Positions 1 to 8,666 of a stretch of DNA of 64,000 bases are shown here, piece after piece. Position numbers and translations under genes: made by a program. Each line of letters starts with the position of its first letter. The first letter of the stretch is position 1. The stretch comes from Porphyrobacter sp. LM 6 (GTDB lineage Bacteria > Pseudomonadota > Alphaproteobacteria > Sphingomonadales > Sphingomonadaceae): contig NZ_CP017113.1 in assembly GCF_001720465.1 (NCBI RefSeq), positions 1,240,001 to 1,304,000 on the forward strand. The letters run 5' to 3'. Under the pieces are notes generated by a model. It was not told the DNA's origin and made no database searches. It was given only the letters and a program-made list of their open reading frames with translations.

Positions 1-41
1 ATGCCGAGCGCAATCGGGATAAGGAAGGCGAGACCGGTCAT
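1..41 (-). CDS. ccoS: CcoS, cbb3 oxidase maturation protein (5' end only)
   Basis: Only the first 13 codons are in the window; they read MTGLAFLIPIALG. This hydrophobic start followed by an Ile-Pro-Ile-Ala-Leu run is typical of CcoS, a small single-span membrane protein needed for heme/copper insertion into cbb3 oxidase. The ATG (39-41) overlaps the ccoI stop as ATGA, the usual arrangement at the end of ccoGHIS operons. The rest of the gene lies beyond position 1. The call rests on the short N-terminus plus its position after ccoI. Confidence 0.75.
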   Translation of the reverse strand, partial: MTGLAFLIPIALG

Positions 42-2161
42 CTTGCGGCTCCCGCAAGGCGTAGCGAATTGGCGACCACCGCCAGCGAGCTCACCGACAT
101 GGCAATCGCCGCCACCAGCGGGGTGACAAGGCCCAGCAGCGCGAGCGGCACGGCGAGGAAGTTGTAGAGGATCGAGAAGCCGAAATTCTGCCGCACGATC
201 CGCATCGTCATCCGCGCCACCCGTACCGCCAGCGCGACCGGCATCAGCCCTTCGCCGGTGAACACCGCGTCGGCGGCCTGCTGGCTGGCATCCGAGGCGG
301 TGCCGGGAGCAATCGAGGCATGGGCGGCGGCGAGGGCGGGGCCATCGTTGAGACCGTCCCCCACCATCAGCGGGCGGTGGCCTGCCGCCTTCAATGCCTC
401 AAGCGCGGCAAGCTTGTCCTGCGGGCGGGCCTCGGCCTGCGCGGGCAGGCCCAGCGCCTGCGCCAGCGCATCGACCGGCGCGGCGCGATCGCCCGAGAGG
501 ATGCTGGCGGGCAGGCCCTGCGCCTTCAGCGCGGCGAGCGCGGCGGCGGCATCAGAGCGCAGCGGATCGGCAAAGCGGATCGTCTGCACGGTGTCACCGA
601 TACGCAAGGTTGTCGCGAGATCGGCGGCGACATCATCGGGCCGTTCGAGCGCGACGGCGATCCCCTGCCAGCGCCCGGCAAGACCGTGGCCGCTTGCTTC
701 GGTGATGGCGGTGACGGCGGCGGGTTGCACTCCTTCGCGCAGCAGTGCGGCGGCGAGGCCCCGGCTCAAGGGATGGCGGCTGGTCTGCGCGAGCGCGAGC
801 GCGATGCTCCGCGCCTCTTGGCAAAGCGCGCTCACATCGGCGCGGGGTTCGCCCAGCGTCAGCGTGCCGGTCTTGTCGAGCAGCGCGACATCGCATTCGG
901 CGAGGCGTTCAAGCGCGCTGCCATCCTTCACCAGCAAGCCGCGCCGCAGCAGCGCGCCGCTCGCCACCACCTGTGCGGCGGGTACGGCAAGGCCCATCGC
1001 GCAGGGGCAGGTGATGATGAGCACGGCGATCGCGATGGTCAGCGACTGGTGCCAGCCTGCGCCTGCGATCATCCATCCGGCAAAGGCCAGCGCGGCAAGG
1101 CTGTGCACCACCGGCGCATAGAGCCGGCTGGCGCGGTCGGCGATGCGGACATAGCTGCTGCGCGATTGCCCCGCCTCGTCCATCAGCCGCGCGATTTCAG
1201 CAAGCGCGGTGTCCTCGGCCACGCGGGTAAGGCGAACGCGCAAGGGTGCGGAAAGGTTGATCGCTCCGGCATGGACCGCGCTGCCCGGTCCCACGGGTTC
1301 GGGCGCGCTTTCGCCGGTGAGCATGGCGTTGTCGAGCGCGCTTGCCCCCTCCACCACCTCGCCATCAGCGGCGAGGGCTTCCCCTGCGGCGACCAGCACC
1401 AGCATTCCGGGCTCAAGGTCCCTGGCCGCCACGCGCCGGGTCGGGCCGTCGGGGCCGATCACGCTGGCGCTCTTGCCCATCCGCCCCAGCAGCGCGCCGA
1501 TCCCCGCCCGCGTCCGGGTGCGCATCTCGGCATCAAGCGCGCGGCCCGCGAGCAGGAAGAACAGCAGCATCACTGCGGAATCGAAAAAGGCGTGCGCCCC
1601 GCCGGTGATGGTCTCGTAAAGGCTGAGCGCGGTGGCGAGGATGACGCCGATGCTGATCGGCACGTCCATGTTGGTACGCCGGTGGGAGAGCGCCATCCAC
1701 GCGCTGTCGAAGAACGGGCGGCCCGCATAGGCGATCACCGGCAGGGCAATCAGCGCGGAAAGCCAGTGGAACAGCTCGCGCGTTGCCCCGTCCGCGCCCG
1801 ACCAGACGCTGACCGAGAGCAGCATCACGTTCATCATCCCGAAGCCCGCGACGCCGAGTGCGCGGTTCAGGCGCTTGCGCTCCTTGCTTTCATCGCCGAG
1901 CGGATTTTCAGACACCGGTTGCGCCTCGAAGCCGAGGCCGAGCAGCGCGGCGACAAGCGCATCTTCGCCCAGCGCCGGATCATGCCGGATGGCGACTCGC
2001 TTGGCCGAGAAATTGGCGCGCGCGGCGGCGATGCCGGGCAGCTTGGGCAGCTCGCGCTCGATCTTGCCGATGCAGCCGGCGCATTTCATCCCCGGCACGG
2101 TAAAGCGCGTGGTGGCAAGCGTTCCGGCATCGTCGGCGGAAAGGTGGGCGGGCGCGTTCAC
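38..2161 (-). CDS. ccoI: CcoI, copper-exporting P-type ATPase for cbb3 oxidase
   Basis: This 707-residue P1B-type ATPase moves copper across the inner membrane for CuB assembly of the cbb3 oxidase. It has an N-terminal heavy-metal-associated domain with CAGC at residues 27-30, a TGES actuator motif, the transmembrane CPC copper site near residue 385, the phosphorylation motif DKTGTLT near 430 and the GDGLNDGPAL hinge near the C-terminus. The start is GTG, overlapping the ccoH stop as GTGA. It is translationally coupled on both sides in the ccoGHIS part of the operon. CopA-type ATPases share these motifs, but the cco context favours CcoI/FixI. Confidence 0.95.
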   Translation of the reverse strand: MNAPAHLSADDAGTLATTRFTVPGMKCAGCIGKIERELPKLPGIAAARANFSAKRVAIRHDPALGEDALVAALLGLGFEAQPVSENPLGDESKERKRLNRALGVAGFGMMNVMLLSVSVWSGADGATRELFHWLSALIALPVIAYAGRPFFDSAWMALSHRRTNMDVPISIGVILATALSLYETITGGAHAFFDSAVMLLFFLLAGRALDAEMRTRTRAGIGALLGRMGKSASVIGPDGPTRRVAARDLEPGMLVLVAAGEALAADGEVVEGASALDNAMLTGESAPEPVGPGSAVHAGAINLSAPLRVRLTRVAEDTALAEIARLMDEAGQSRSSYVRIADRASRLYAPVVHSLAALAFAGWMIAGAGWHQSLTIAIAVLIITCPCAMGLAVPAAQVVASGALLRRGLLVKDGSALERLAECDVALLDKTGTLTLGEPRADVSALCQEARSIALALAQTSRHPLSRGLAAALLREGVQPAAVTAITEASGHGLAGRWQGIAVALERPDDVAADLATTLRIGDTVQTIRFADPLRSDAAAALAALKAQGLPASILSGDRAAPVDALAQALGLPAQAEARPQDKLAALEALKAAGHRPLMVGDGLNDGPALAAAHASIAPGTASDASQQAADAVFTGEGLMPVALAVRVARMTMRIVRQNFGFSILYNFLAVPLALLGLVTPLVAAIAMSVSSLAVVANSLRLAGAAR

Positions 2162-2616
2162 CGGATTTCAGCCTCCCCGGCCCAGGCCTGCTCTCCCGCA
2201 CGGATCGCGAGACGCACCTGCCAGCGTCCGGGTGCAAGGCTTTCGTTGGAAAGCCAGCGGCCCTGACCCTGCGGCGTAAAGGTCAGCGTGGTATCCTCGC
2301 GCGCGCCCAGAGGGCGTTCGGCCGTGGCAGTGATCCGTGCGGCGGCGGGCGCGGCGATGGTTTCCACCACCACCCGCCCATCCGCGCGGCGATGCGGCAC
2401 GGCCTGCCAGCCCAGCACTTTCGAGGCGGAGGCCTGCTTCAGCCAGCCGTTGTACTTCTGGCTTGCCACATAGGAGTTATCGACCACAGTGCCGTGGAAG
2501 CTGCCCACCGCGACGCTCGCCATCAGCAGATTGACCGCGATGATGATCGCAAAGCCGCCGACGAAAATTGCCGCCATGTGCTTGCCGGTAAAGGCTTTCG
2601 ATTGGCTCGCCATCAT
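2158..2616 (-). CDS. ccoH: CcoH/FixH assembly protein of cbb3 oxidase
   Basis: This 152-residue protein has one N-terminal membrane span (about residues 13-33) and a periplasmic beta-rich domain of the FixH family, which takes part in cbb3 oxidase assembly and stability. The reading frame is open much further upstream, into ccoG. The start chosen is the first of two ATG codons (MMASQS) at 2614-2616, because it overlaps the ccoG stop as ATGA and is preceded by GGAGAA. The stop overlaps the GTG start of ccoI. The family call rests on membrane topology, size and operon position. Confidence 0.88.
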   Translation of the reverse strand: MMASQSKAFTGKHMAAIFVGGFAIIIAVNLLMASVAVGSFHGTVVDNSYVASQKYNGWLKQASASKVLGWQAVPHRRADGRVVVETIAAPAAARITATAERPLGAREDTTLTFTPQGQGRWLSNESLAPGRWQVRLAIRAGEQAWAGEAEIR

Positions 2617-4163
2617 TGGTTCTCCGGCATGGCAAAGGTGGTTTCTGCAACATCGCTTTCGCGCTGTTCGTCGCGGCTGGTGAGGCGGAAGGCGAAGTTT
2701 TCGGCCCGCTCGCCCGGGGGCAGCATGACATAGGCGCGCACGACCTTGGTCTCGTTCGCCGGAACGCTGACAGTCTGGGTGGGCGCCGCGTTTTCGAGGC
2801 TGACAGCCTCGGTCCACATCACCGCGCCGCGCGGCAGGCCTTGCAGCGCAATCTCCATGTCGCGCGGGCGGGCCTCCATGTTCCTGAGCCGCAGCGTGTA
2901 GGCATTCCTGACCGAGCCATCCTTCAGCAACATGAAGGGTGGATTGCGATCCGGTGCGACGCTGAGATCGGTGTGGGTGCGGGTGCCGAGCGCGAATAGC
3001 AGCCCTGCGCCGATCGCCGCCCACACGCCGAAATAGATGAACACGCGCGGTCGCAGCAGCGCCTTCCACGCCGGTGTGGCAGGCGCGCCCGCGGCTTCGG
3101 CCTTGCACTGGTCGAGCGTGGCGTAATCGATCAGCCCGCGCGGGCGGCCGACCTCCTTCATCACCCGGTCGCAGGCATCGATGCACAGCCCGCAGGTGAT
3201 GCAGCCGATCTGCTGGCCTTCGCGGATATCGACCCCCGTCGGGCAGACGGCGACGCACATATTGCAATCGATGCAGTCGCCGTATTGGTCAGGGTTCTTG
3301 GCCGCCTTCTTGAGGCTGCCGCGCTGTTCGCCGCGCCAGTCCTTGTAGGTGACGATCAGCGATTTCTCGTCGAGCATCGCGGTCTGGATGCGCGGCCAGG
3401 GGCACATATAGATGCACACCTGTTCGCGCATGAAGCCGCCCAGCCAGAAGGTCGTGCCGGTGAGGATCGCGACCGTGGCATAGGCGACGGGGGCGGCCTT
3501 TCCGGTCCAGAAATCAACAGTAAGCGTAGGCGCGTCGGCGAAATACATGATCCACGCGCCGCCGGTCCAGAAACTGATCGCGAGATAGGTGGTCCACTTG
3601 GCCAGCCGCCGCGCCGTTTTGCCCGCAGTCCACGGGGCCTTGTCGAGCCGCATCCGCGCGTTGCGGTCGCCATCGAAAAAGCGGTCGACGTGCTGGAACA
3701 GGTCGGTCCACACGGTCTGCGGGCAGGCATAGCCGCACCACGCGCGACCCACCGCCGAGGTGACGAGGAACAGCCCGATCCCCGCCATGATGAGGAGGCC
3801 TGCCACGAAGTAGAATTCGTGCGGCCAGATTTCGATATCGAACATGTAGAAGCGGCGATTGGCGAGATCGACCAGCACCGCCTGATCGGGGGCGTAAGGG
3901 CCGCGATCCCAGCGGATCCACGGGGTGGCGTAGTAGATCGTCAGCGTGATCGCCATCACCGCCCATTTGAAGCGCCGGAAGGGGCCGTCGATCCGCTTGT
4001 TGTGGATCGTCTGGCCCTTTTCGTAGAGCGCGCTGCCCATGAAGCCGGCATCCGGTGCCGGGGCGGGCTTGGCGGTGGGGGGTGGCCCGAGCGCCCCGCC
4101 CCAATCGCGCGGCCCTTCGGGTGCGGACGGGGTGGGACGATCGAGCTCGTCAGCTTCAGCCAT
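2613..4163 (-). CDS. ccoG: CcoG, polyferredoxin-type cbb3 oxidase accessory protein
   Basis: This 516-residue membrane protein has several N-terminal spans and two 4Fe-4S cysteine clusters (CIDCNMCVAVCP and CITCGLCIDACD), followed by a C-terminal Ig-like domain. That layout is diagnostic of CcoG/RdxA/FixG, which reduces Cu(II) to Cu(I) for cbb3 biogenesis. The frame is open further upstream, but ATG at 4161-4163 (MAEADELD) is the likely start because it overlaps the end of ccoP by 8 bp; the extra residues upstream are only an Arg/Pro-rich read-through of ccoP sequence. Cotranscribed with ccoP and ccoH. Confidence 0.93.
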   Translation of the reverse strand: MAEADELDRPTPSAPEGPRDWGGALGPPPTAKPAPAPDAGFMGSALYEKGQTIHNKRIDGPFRRFKWAVMAITLTIYYATPWIRWDRGPYAPDQAVLVDLANRRFYMFDIEIWPHEFYFVAGLLIMAGIGLFLVTSAVGRAWCGYACPQTVWTDLFQHVDRFFDGDRNARMRLDKAPWTAGKTARRLAKWTTYLAISFWTGGAWIMYFADAPTLTVDFWTGKAAPVAYATVAILTGTTFWLGGFMREQVCIYMCPWPRIQTAMLDEKSLIVTYKDWRGEQRGSLKKAAKNPDQYGDCIDCNMCVAVCPTGVDIREGQQIGCITCGLCIDACDRVMKEVGRPRGLIDYATLDQCKAEAAGAPATPAWKALLRPRVFIYFGVWAAIGAGLLFALGTRTHTDLSVAPDRNPPFMLLKDGSVRNAYTLRLRNMEARPRDMEIALQGLPRGAVMWTEAVSLENAAPTQTVSVPANETKVVRAYVMLPPGERAENFAFRLTSRDEQRESDVAETTFAMPENQ

Positions 4164-5088
4164 CGCTGTCGGCCTTCGTGGCGGCAGGGGCGGCGGGTTC
4201 CGCCGGTGCGGCTGCGGCCGTCGCCGGAGCCGGTTTCTGCCCGCCGCCGCGCGAGTGGACATAGGCGGCGAGCATCTTGATCGTCACCGGATCAAGCCGT
4301 CCCTGCCATGCCGGCATGACGCCGTGGCGGGGCGCGCGGATCTGTTTCGTCACCTCGGCCTCGGTGCCGCCGAACAGCCAGATCGCGTCATTCAGCGCAG
4401 GTGCGCCCATTGCCGCCATCCCTTCGCCGCCCGCGCCGTGGCAGGCCGCGCAATTGTCGGCGAACAGCTGTGCGCCCGCCGGGCTCGCCTTGGCCTTGCC
4501 GCTGAGCGAGAGCACGTGGCCTGCCAGCGCCCTGGTCTGGCCCGCGTCGAACATCCCGTCGAAGGCCGGCATGAAGTTGGCGCGGGTCTGCTCGGCACCC
4601 TCCCAGCGGATGCCGTGGGTCAGGGTGTACTGGATGTCGGTCAGTGTGCCGCCCCACAGCCAGTCATTGTCATTGAGGTTGGGATAGCCCGGCGAGCCTG
4701 CCGCGCCCGAGCCGTGGCACTGCACGCAATTGACCTTGAACGCGGCCTCACCCCCGGCGATGGCGGCCTGCATCAGATCGGGATTGGCGGGCAGGGCTTC
4801 GATATCGGTCGCGGCAATCTGCGCCACGGTGCCCGCCCGCGCCGCATCGGCGGCGCTCATCGCCTTGGTGAGATCGCCGCGGCTCGACCAGCCGAGCGTG
4901 CCTGCCGTCGCCCGGTCGATCAGCGGCCAGGCGGGGTAGAGCACGACATAGACGAGGCTGAACAGGATCGTCGCGTAGAAGGTGTAGAGCCACCAGCGCG
5001 GCAGGGGGGTGTTGAGCTCCTCGATGCCGTCCCATTCATGGCCGACGAATTCGGTGCCGGTGGGCTCGTCGATGCGCTTGTCAGTCAT
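4156..5088 (-). CDS. ccoP: CcoP, diheme cytochrome c subunit of cbb3 oxidase
   Basis: This 310-residue subunit has one membrane helix near residues 32-55, then two periplasmic cytochrome c domains with heme motifs CVQCH (121-125) and CAACH (213-217). It passes electrons from the bc1 complex or soluble cytochrome c to CcoO and CcoN. The N-terminus contains the EFVGHEWDGI(E/R)E signature common in CcoP. ATG at 5086-5088 is preferred over an in-frame upstream start inside ccoQ. It overlaps ccoQ by 8 bp and ccoG by 8 bp, so the subunits are tightly coupled. Confidence 0.96.
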   Translation of the reverse strand: MTDKRIDEPTGTEFVGHEWDGIEELNTPLPRWWLYTFYATILFSLVYVVLYPAWPLIDRATAGTLGWSSRGDLTKAMSAADAARAGTVAQIAATDIEALPANPDLMQAAIAGGEAAFKVNCVQCHGSGAAGSPGYPNLNDNDWLWGGTLTDIQYTLTHGIRWEGAEQTRANFMPAFDGMFDAGQTRALAGHVLSLSGKAKASPAGAQLFADNCAACHGAGGEGMAAMGAPALNDAIWLFGGTEAEVTKQIRAPRHGVMPAWQGRLDPVTIKMLAAYVHSRGGGQKPAPATAAAAPAEPAAPAATKADSDG

Positions 5089-5242
5089 CGTTCTCGTCCT
5101 TGAAAATCGAGTGCTTGGCATCCGCGACATGGGGCTTCGCGCCCGGGCGGAAGTGCCACAGGCACAGGGTCAGATAGAGCGCGCAGATGACCGCGAGCCC
5201 GTAGCTGTCGGCGAAATGCCGGAGAGCGGTGTAGAGGGTCAC
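5081..5242 (-). CDS. ccoQ: CcoQ, small cbb3 oxidase subunit
   Basis: A 53-residue single-span protein sits between ccoO and ccoP, exactly where ccoQ is found. The membrane helix covers about residues 14-30, followed by a short charged C-terminus (FKDENDD). Translation starts at GTG (5240-5242), which overlaps the ccoO stop as GTGA and has an AAGGAGG ribosome site a few bases upstream. CcoQ stabilises the cbb3 complex, particularly in air. The sequence family is poorly conserved, so position, size and topology carry the call. Confidence 0.85.
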   Translation of the reverse strand: MTLYTALRHFADSYGLAVICALYLTLCLWHFRPGAKPHVADAKHSIFKDENDD

Positions 5243-6006
5243 CGGCCCGCCTCCTTGCTGAGCTCTTCCTGCGCGGCGGCGCTGTTCACATCGACCAGTG
5301 TGCCGAGCATCTGGAGGTAGGCGACCAGTGCATCCATTTCGGTCACGCGGGCCGGATCGCCGTCGAAATCGCGGATCTGCGCCTTGGGATAGCGGGTCGC
5401 GAGATCGTCCGCATCGGCATTGGGATCGGCCTGGGCGATCAGATCGGCTTCGGCCCTGGCGATATCGGTATCGGAATAGGGCACGCCCACCCGCTGCAAG
5501 GCGGTGAGGTTCGCCGCGACATCGGGCACTTCGAGCATCGTCTCCGCAAGGAAGCCGTAGCTCGGCATGATGCTTTCGGGCACCACGGAGCGGGGCGCCT
5601 TCAGGTGATCGACGTGCCAGGTATCTGAGTAACGCCCGCCGACCCGCGCCAGATCCGGCCCGGTACGCTTGGAACCCCACTGGAAGGGGTGGTCATACAT
5701 GCTCTCGGCGGCGAGGCTGTAATGGCCGTAGCGTTCGACCTCGTCGCGGAAGGGGCGGATCATCTGGCTGTGGCAGACGTAGCAGCCTTCGCGGATGTAG
5801 ATGTCGCGCCCTGCCTGTTCGAGCGGGGTATAGGGCCGCATCCCCTCGACCTTCTCGATCGTGTTGTCGATCCAGAACAGGGGCGCGATTTCGACGATCC
5901 CGCCGATCGCCACGACGCCTAGGGTCGCGGCTGCCAGCAGGGTGACGTTCTTCTCAAGCTTCTTGTGGCCCTCGAACACGTCGGATTGGGGTGCATTCTT
6001 GCTCAT
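5239..6006 (-). CDS. ccoO: CcoO, monoheme cytochrome c subunit of cbb3 oxidase
   Basis: This 255-residue subunit has an N-terminal membrane anchor (about residues 21-45) and one heme c motif CYVCH at 75-79, in the CcoO/FixO context [13 protein letters not shown]. Axial Met candidates lie further on in the periplasmic domain. It accepts electrons from CcoP and passes them to the CcoN active site. It is 24 bp downstream of ccoN and overlaps ccoQ. Length matches the family. Confidence 0.96.
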   Translation of the reverse strand: MSKNAPQSDVFEGHKKLEKNVTLLAAATLGVVAIGGIVEIAPLFWIDNTIEKVEGMRPYTPLEQAGRDIYIREGCYVCHSQMIRPFRDEVERYGHYSLAAESMYDHPFQWGSKRTGPDLARVGGRYSDTWHVDHLKAPRSVVPESIMPSYGFLAETMLEVPDVAANLTALQRVGVPYSDTDIARAEADLIAQADPNADADDLATRYPKAQIRDFDGDPARVTEMDALVAYLQMLGTLVDVNSAAAQEELSKEAGR

Positions 6007-6030
6007 GTTTCCAGCTTTCCTGACGAGCGC

Positions 6031-7698
6031 TTATTCAGCCGGTTCAGCGGCGAGCGGCTGCGGGAGGGGGCGGTCGGCGGCATCATCATGCGCGGTCTCG
6101 CCCATCGGGGCTTCGACGCGTTGCTTGCCCGCGATGGTCATGGCGATATTCCAGACCATGATGATCGCACCGGCGAGATACATCAGCCCGCCCACGGCCC
6201 GCAGGATGTACATCGGGTGGAGCGCCGCGACGGTATCGACGAAGCTGTTCACCAGGTATCCGTCAGACCCGTATTCGCGCCACATCAGACCCTGCGTGAT
6301 CCCGGCGACCCACATGCTGGCGGCGTAGAAAACGATCCCCAGCGTCGCGAGCCAGAAGTGCCAGTTGATCATCCGCAGGCTGTAGAGCCGTTCCTTCTGC
6401 CACAGCCGCGGCACGAGGTAGTAGACGCAGGCGAAGGTGATCATCCCGTTCCACCCCAGCGCGCCGGAGTGCACGTGGCCGATCGTCCAGTCGGTGTAGT
6501 GAGACAGGCTGTTCACCGCCTTGATCGACAGCATCGGCCCTTCGAAGGTGCTCATCCCGTAGAAGGCGAGCGCCAGCACCATCATGCGGATGATCGGATC
6601 GGTGCGGACCTTGTCCCACGCGCCGTTCAGGGTCATCAGCCCGTTGATCATCCCGCCCCAGCTGGGCATCCACAGCATCACCGAGAACACCATGCCCAGC
6701 GTCTGCGCCCAATCGGGCAGCGCGGTGTAGTGGAGGTGGTGCGGGCCAGCCCAGATGTAGAGGAAGATCAGCGACCAGAAGTGGATGATCGAGAGGCGGT
6801 AGGAATAGACCGGCCGCCCGGCCTGCTTGGGCACGAAGTAATACATCATCGCGAGGAAGCCCGCGGTGAGGAAGAAGCCCACGGCGTTGTGGCCATACCA
6901 CCACTGGGTCAGCGCATCCTGCACACCGGCAAAGGCGCTGTAGCTTTTGGCCCCTAGCAGGCTGACAGGCAGCGCGAGGTTGTTGACCACGTGCAGCATC
7001 GCGATGGTGATAATGAAGGCGAGGTAGAACCAGTTCGCCACATAGATGTGCGGTTCGCGGCGGTTGAGGATCGTGCCGACAAACACCGCGAGGTAGGCGA
7101 GCCACACGACCGTCAGCCACAGATCGACATACCATTCGGGCTCGGCATATTCCTTGCCCTGGCTGATGCCGAGCAGGTAGCCGGTCGCGGCCAGCACGAT
7201 GAACAGCTGGTAACCCCAGAACACGAAGCGCGCGACGCCCGGTAGGGCCAGCGTGGTGCGGCAGGTGCGCTGCACGACATAGAAGCTGGTCGCCAGGAGC
7301 GCATTGCCGCCGAAGGCGAAGATCACCGCGCTTGTGTGCAGCGGGCGCACGCGGCCGAAATTGAGATAGGGTTCGAAATTGAGCTGCGGGAAGGCGAGCT
7401 GCGCGGCGATGAACACGCCTGTCAAGAGCCCGGCAATCCCCCAGAACATCGTCGCGATCACGCCCCAGCGGATCACGTCATCATCATAGCGGCTCGGCCC
7501 CGGAGGCATCCGGAAGATGCCTTGCGCGCGGGCCAGCGGGTCATAGCTGGTCGCCGTGGCGACAATCAGGATCACGGCGACAAGGCCGACGATCCCCATA
7601 TGGATGGCAAACCCGCTATCGGGGGTGAGCGCAATGGCCACGATGCTGGCGAGCAGGACAAGCGCCCAGATCCCCAGCCGCTTAACGACTGTTTCCAT
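6031..7698 (-). CDS. ccoN: CcoN, catalytic subunit of cbb3 cytochrome c oxidase
   Basis: This 555-residue polytopic heme-copper oxidase subunit I has about 12 to 14 membrane helices. Conserved histidine motifs are visible: HTSAVIF (low-spin heme), [11 protein letters not shown] (CuB region), GPHHLHY, and the [13 protein letters not shown] helix typical of C-type oxidases. It reduces oxygen to water at very low oxygen levels and pumps protons. It is the first gene of the cco operon. ATG (7696-7698) has GGAAGGGA upstream, and an FNR-type box lies about 57 bp before the start. Confidence 0.97.
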   Translation of the reverse strand: METVVKRLGIWALVLLASIVAIALTPDSGFAIHMGIVGLVAVILIVATATSYDPLARAQGIFRMPPGPSRYDDDVIRWGVIATMFWGIAGLLTGVFIAAQLAFPQLNFEPYLNFGRVRPLHTSAVIFAFGGNALLATSFYVVQRTCRTTLALPGVARFVFWGYQLFIVLAATGYLLGISQGKEYAEPEWYVDLWLTVVWLAYLAVFVGTILNRREPHIYVANWFYLAFIITIAMLHVVNNLALPVSLLGAKSYSAFAGVQDALTQWWYGHNAVGFFLTAGFLAMMYYFVPKQAGRPVYSYRLSIIHFWSLIFLYIWAGPHHLHYTALPDWAQTLGMVFSVMLWMPSWGGMINGLMTLNGAWDKVRTDPIIRMMVLALAFYGMSTFEGPMLSIKAVNSLSHYTDWTIGHVHSGALGWNGMITFACVYYLVPRLWQKERLYSLRMINWHFWLATLGIVFYAASMWVAGITQGLMWREYGSDGYLVNSFVDTVAALHPMYILRAVGGLMYLAGAIIMVWNIAMTIAGKQRVEAPMGETAHDDAADRPLPQPLAAEPAE

Positions 7699-7754
7699 GT
7701 TGAAGTATCCCTTCCGTCGGCACGGTCCCTACCGCGCCACCGCAATCCCTGTGT

Positions 7755-7768
7755 TTGACTGAAATCAA
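7755..7768. promoter_or_regulatory. FNR/FixK-type box upstream of ccoN
   Basis: The 14-mer TTGACTGAAATCAA matches the FNR/Anr/FixK dyad TTGAT-N4-ATCAA at 9 of 10 defined positions. Its centre is about 63 bp before the ccoN start codon. A class II activation site (centre near -41.5) would put the transcript start near 7720, leaving a 22-nt leader with the GGAAGGGA ribosome site, so the geometry fits activation of the cco operon at low oxygen. It lies just downstream of the Crp/Fnr regulator gene. Confidence 0.8.
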
Positions 7769-7775
7769 ATTTGGC

Positions 7776-8519
7776 TCAGATTTTTGGGCTGCCCTGCTGC
7801 CGTCCGGCGATGCGGGCGAGCGCCCCCACGTCCGACAGGCACACCTTCGATCGCCCTTCGGTGGCGACCAGCCCGGCCTCGCGCAGCTCGGTGAACTGGC
7901 GGCTGACCGTCTCGATGGTGAGGCCCAGTGCATCGCCGATGTCGCGGCGGCTCATCGGCAGGGAGAAGCTGCACGGCCCGGCGGTGCAACCGGTGAGGCG
8001 TTCGGCCATCGCCACGAGAAAATCGGCAATCCGCGCCGCAGCGGATTTGTGCCCCATCTGCATCATCCGGGTGCGGCTGCGGTGGAGCGCCTGAAGCGAG
8101 CGGGTCAGCACCGATCGCAGCACCGCCGGATCGCCCTGTGCCGCATCGAGGAAGCTGCCCGCCGGGAAGATCAGCAGTTCGCAATCATCCAGCGCGACAA
8201 GGCGGAAATCGCCGCAGGGTTCGGTAGTGCTGAGGCGCGGCACCGAAACCAGATCGCCCGCGAAATGGAAGGCGAGAATCTGCCCGCCGGGCGCGCCGCC
8301 TGCATAGGGGGCGATCAGCTTGGCCGCGCCGCTCACCAGCCACACCAGCCGGTCGTCCTGCGGATCGGGGGAAAGCTGCTCGCCGCGTGCCAGATACGCG
8401 GCTCCGCCCAGCGCGCAGAGCCTGTCTGCGGTAGGCGCATCGCCGGTTCCCGCCGGCAGTGCGGCGCGGAATGCGGCAAGCCCGGCGGTTGCGGGCGGCA
8501 GGGGGCTGATCGTCGCCAT
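7776..8519 (-). CDS. Crp/Fnr-family transcriptional regulator (FixK/FnrL-like)
   Basis: This 247-residue regulator has an N-terminal cyclic-nucleotide-binding-type beta-roll and a C-terminal winged helix-turn-helix (about residues 185-235). The recognition helix contains ETVSRQ, the E--SR pattern expected for binding TTGAT-N4-ATCAA. Cysteines are scattered (about residues 35, 102, 112, 178, 183, 226), and I see no N-terminal cluster of closely spaced cysteines as in oxygen-sensing FNR, so it may be FixK-like or sense otherwise. ATG at 8517-8519 is chosen; the frame also has a TTG at 8568-8570, but that lies inside an FNR box. It probably controls itself, ompW and the cco operon. Confidence 0.88.
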   Translation of the reverse strand: MATISPLPPATAGLAAFRAALPAGTGDAPTADRLCALGGAAYLARGEQLSPDPQDDRLVWLVSGAAKLIAPYAGGAPGGQILAFHFAGDLVSVPRLSTTEPCGDFRLVALDDCELLIFPAGSFLDAAQGDPAVLRSVLTRSLQALHRSRTRMMQMGHKSAAARIADFLVAMAERLTGCTAGPCSFSLPMSRRDIGDALGLTIETVSRQFTELREAGLVATEGRSKVCLSDVGALARIAGRQQGSPKI

Positions 8520-8556
8520 GATGGTGCCGCTTTGGCGGCTGGCGTGGCAACAGTCT

Positions 8557-8570
8557 TTGATCCCGATCAA
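8557..8570. promoter_or_regulatory. Perfect FNR box between the regulator gene and ompW
   Basis: TTGATCCCGATCAA is a perfect TTGAT-N4-ATCAA dyad in the divergent promoter region. Its centre is 44.5 bp from the regulator ATG, too close for class II activation of that gene, so autorepression is more likely there. On the other side, a class II geometry would place an ompW start site near 8605, with GCTATC at 8592-8597 as a possible -10. These promoter positions are inference. Confidence 0.85.
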
Positions 8571-8666
8571 TGAGTGCGAGGTGCTGCCAAGGCTATCGGG
8601 CGCTCACAGGCAGCAACCATCCTGGGCCGCGGAGGGCGGCCACTGCTGCCGATGAGGACGCGTAAA

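Noticed and set aside
320..2266. A 648-codon open frame antisense to ccoI
   Set aside because: ccoI has all P-type ATPase motifs; the antisense product is low-complexity Arg/Gly-rich.
2617..3267. Extended CcoH reading frame running into ccoG
   Set aside because: The extension lies out of frame inside ccoG and is Arg/Gly-rich; the ATGA overlap at 2613-2616 gives a normal start.
8517..8570. Longer form of the Fnr-like regulator from TTG 8568-8570, with an extra CC pair
   Set aside because: The TTG is part of a perfect FNR box, and ATG 8519 gives the usual family length.
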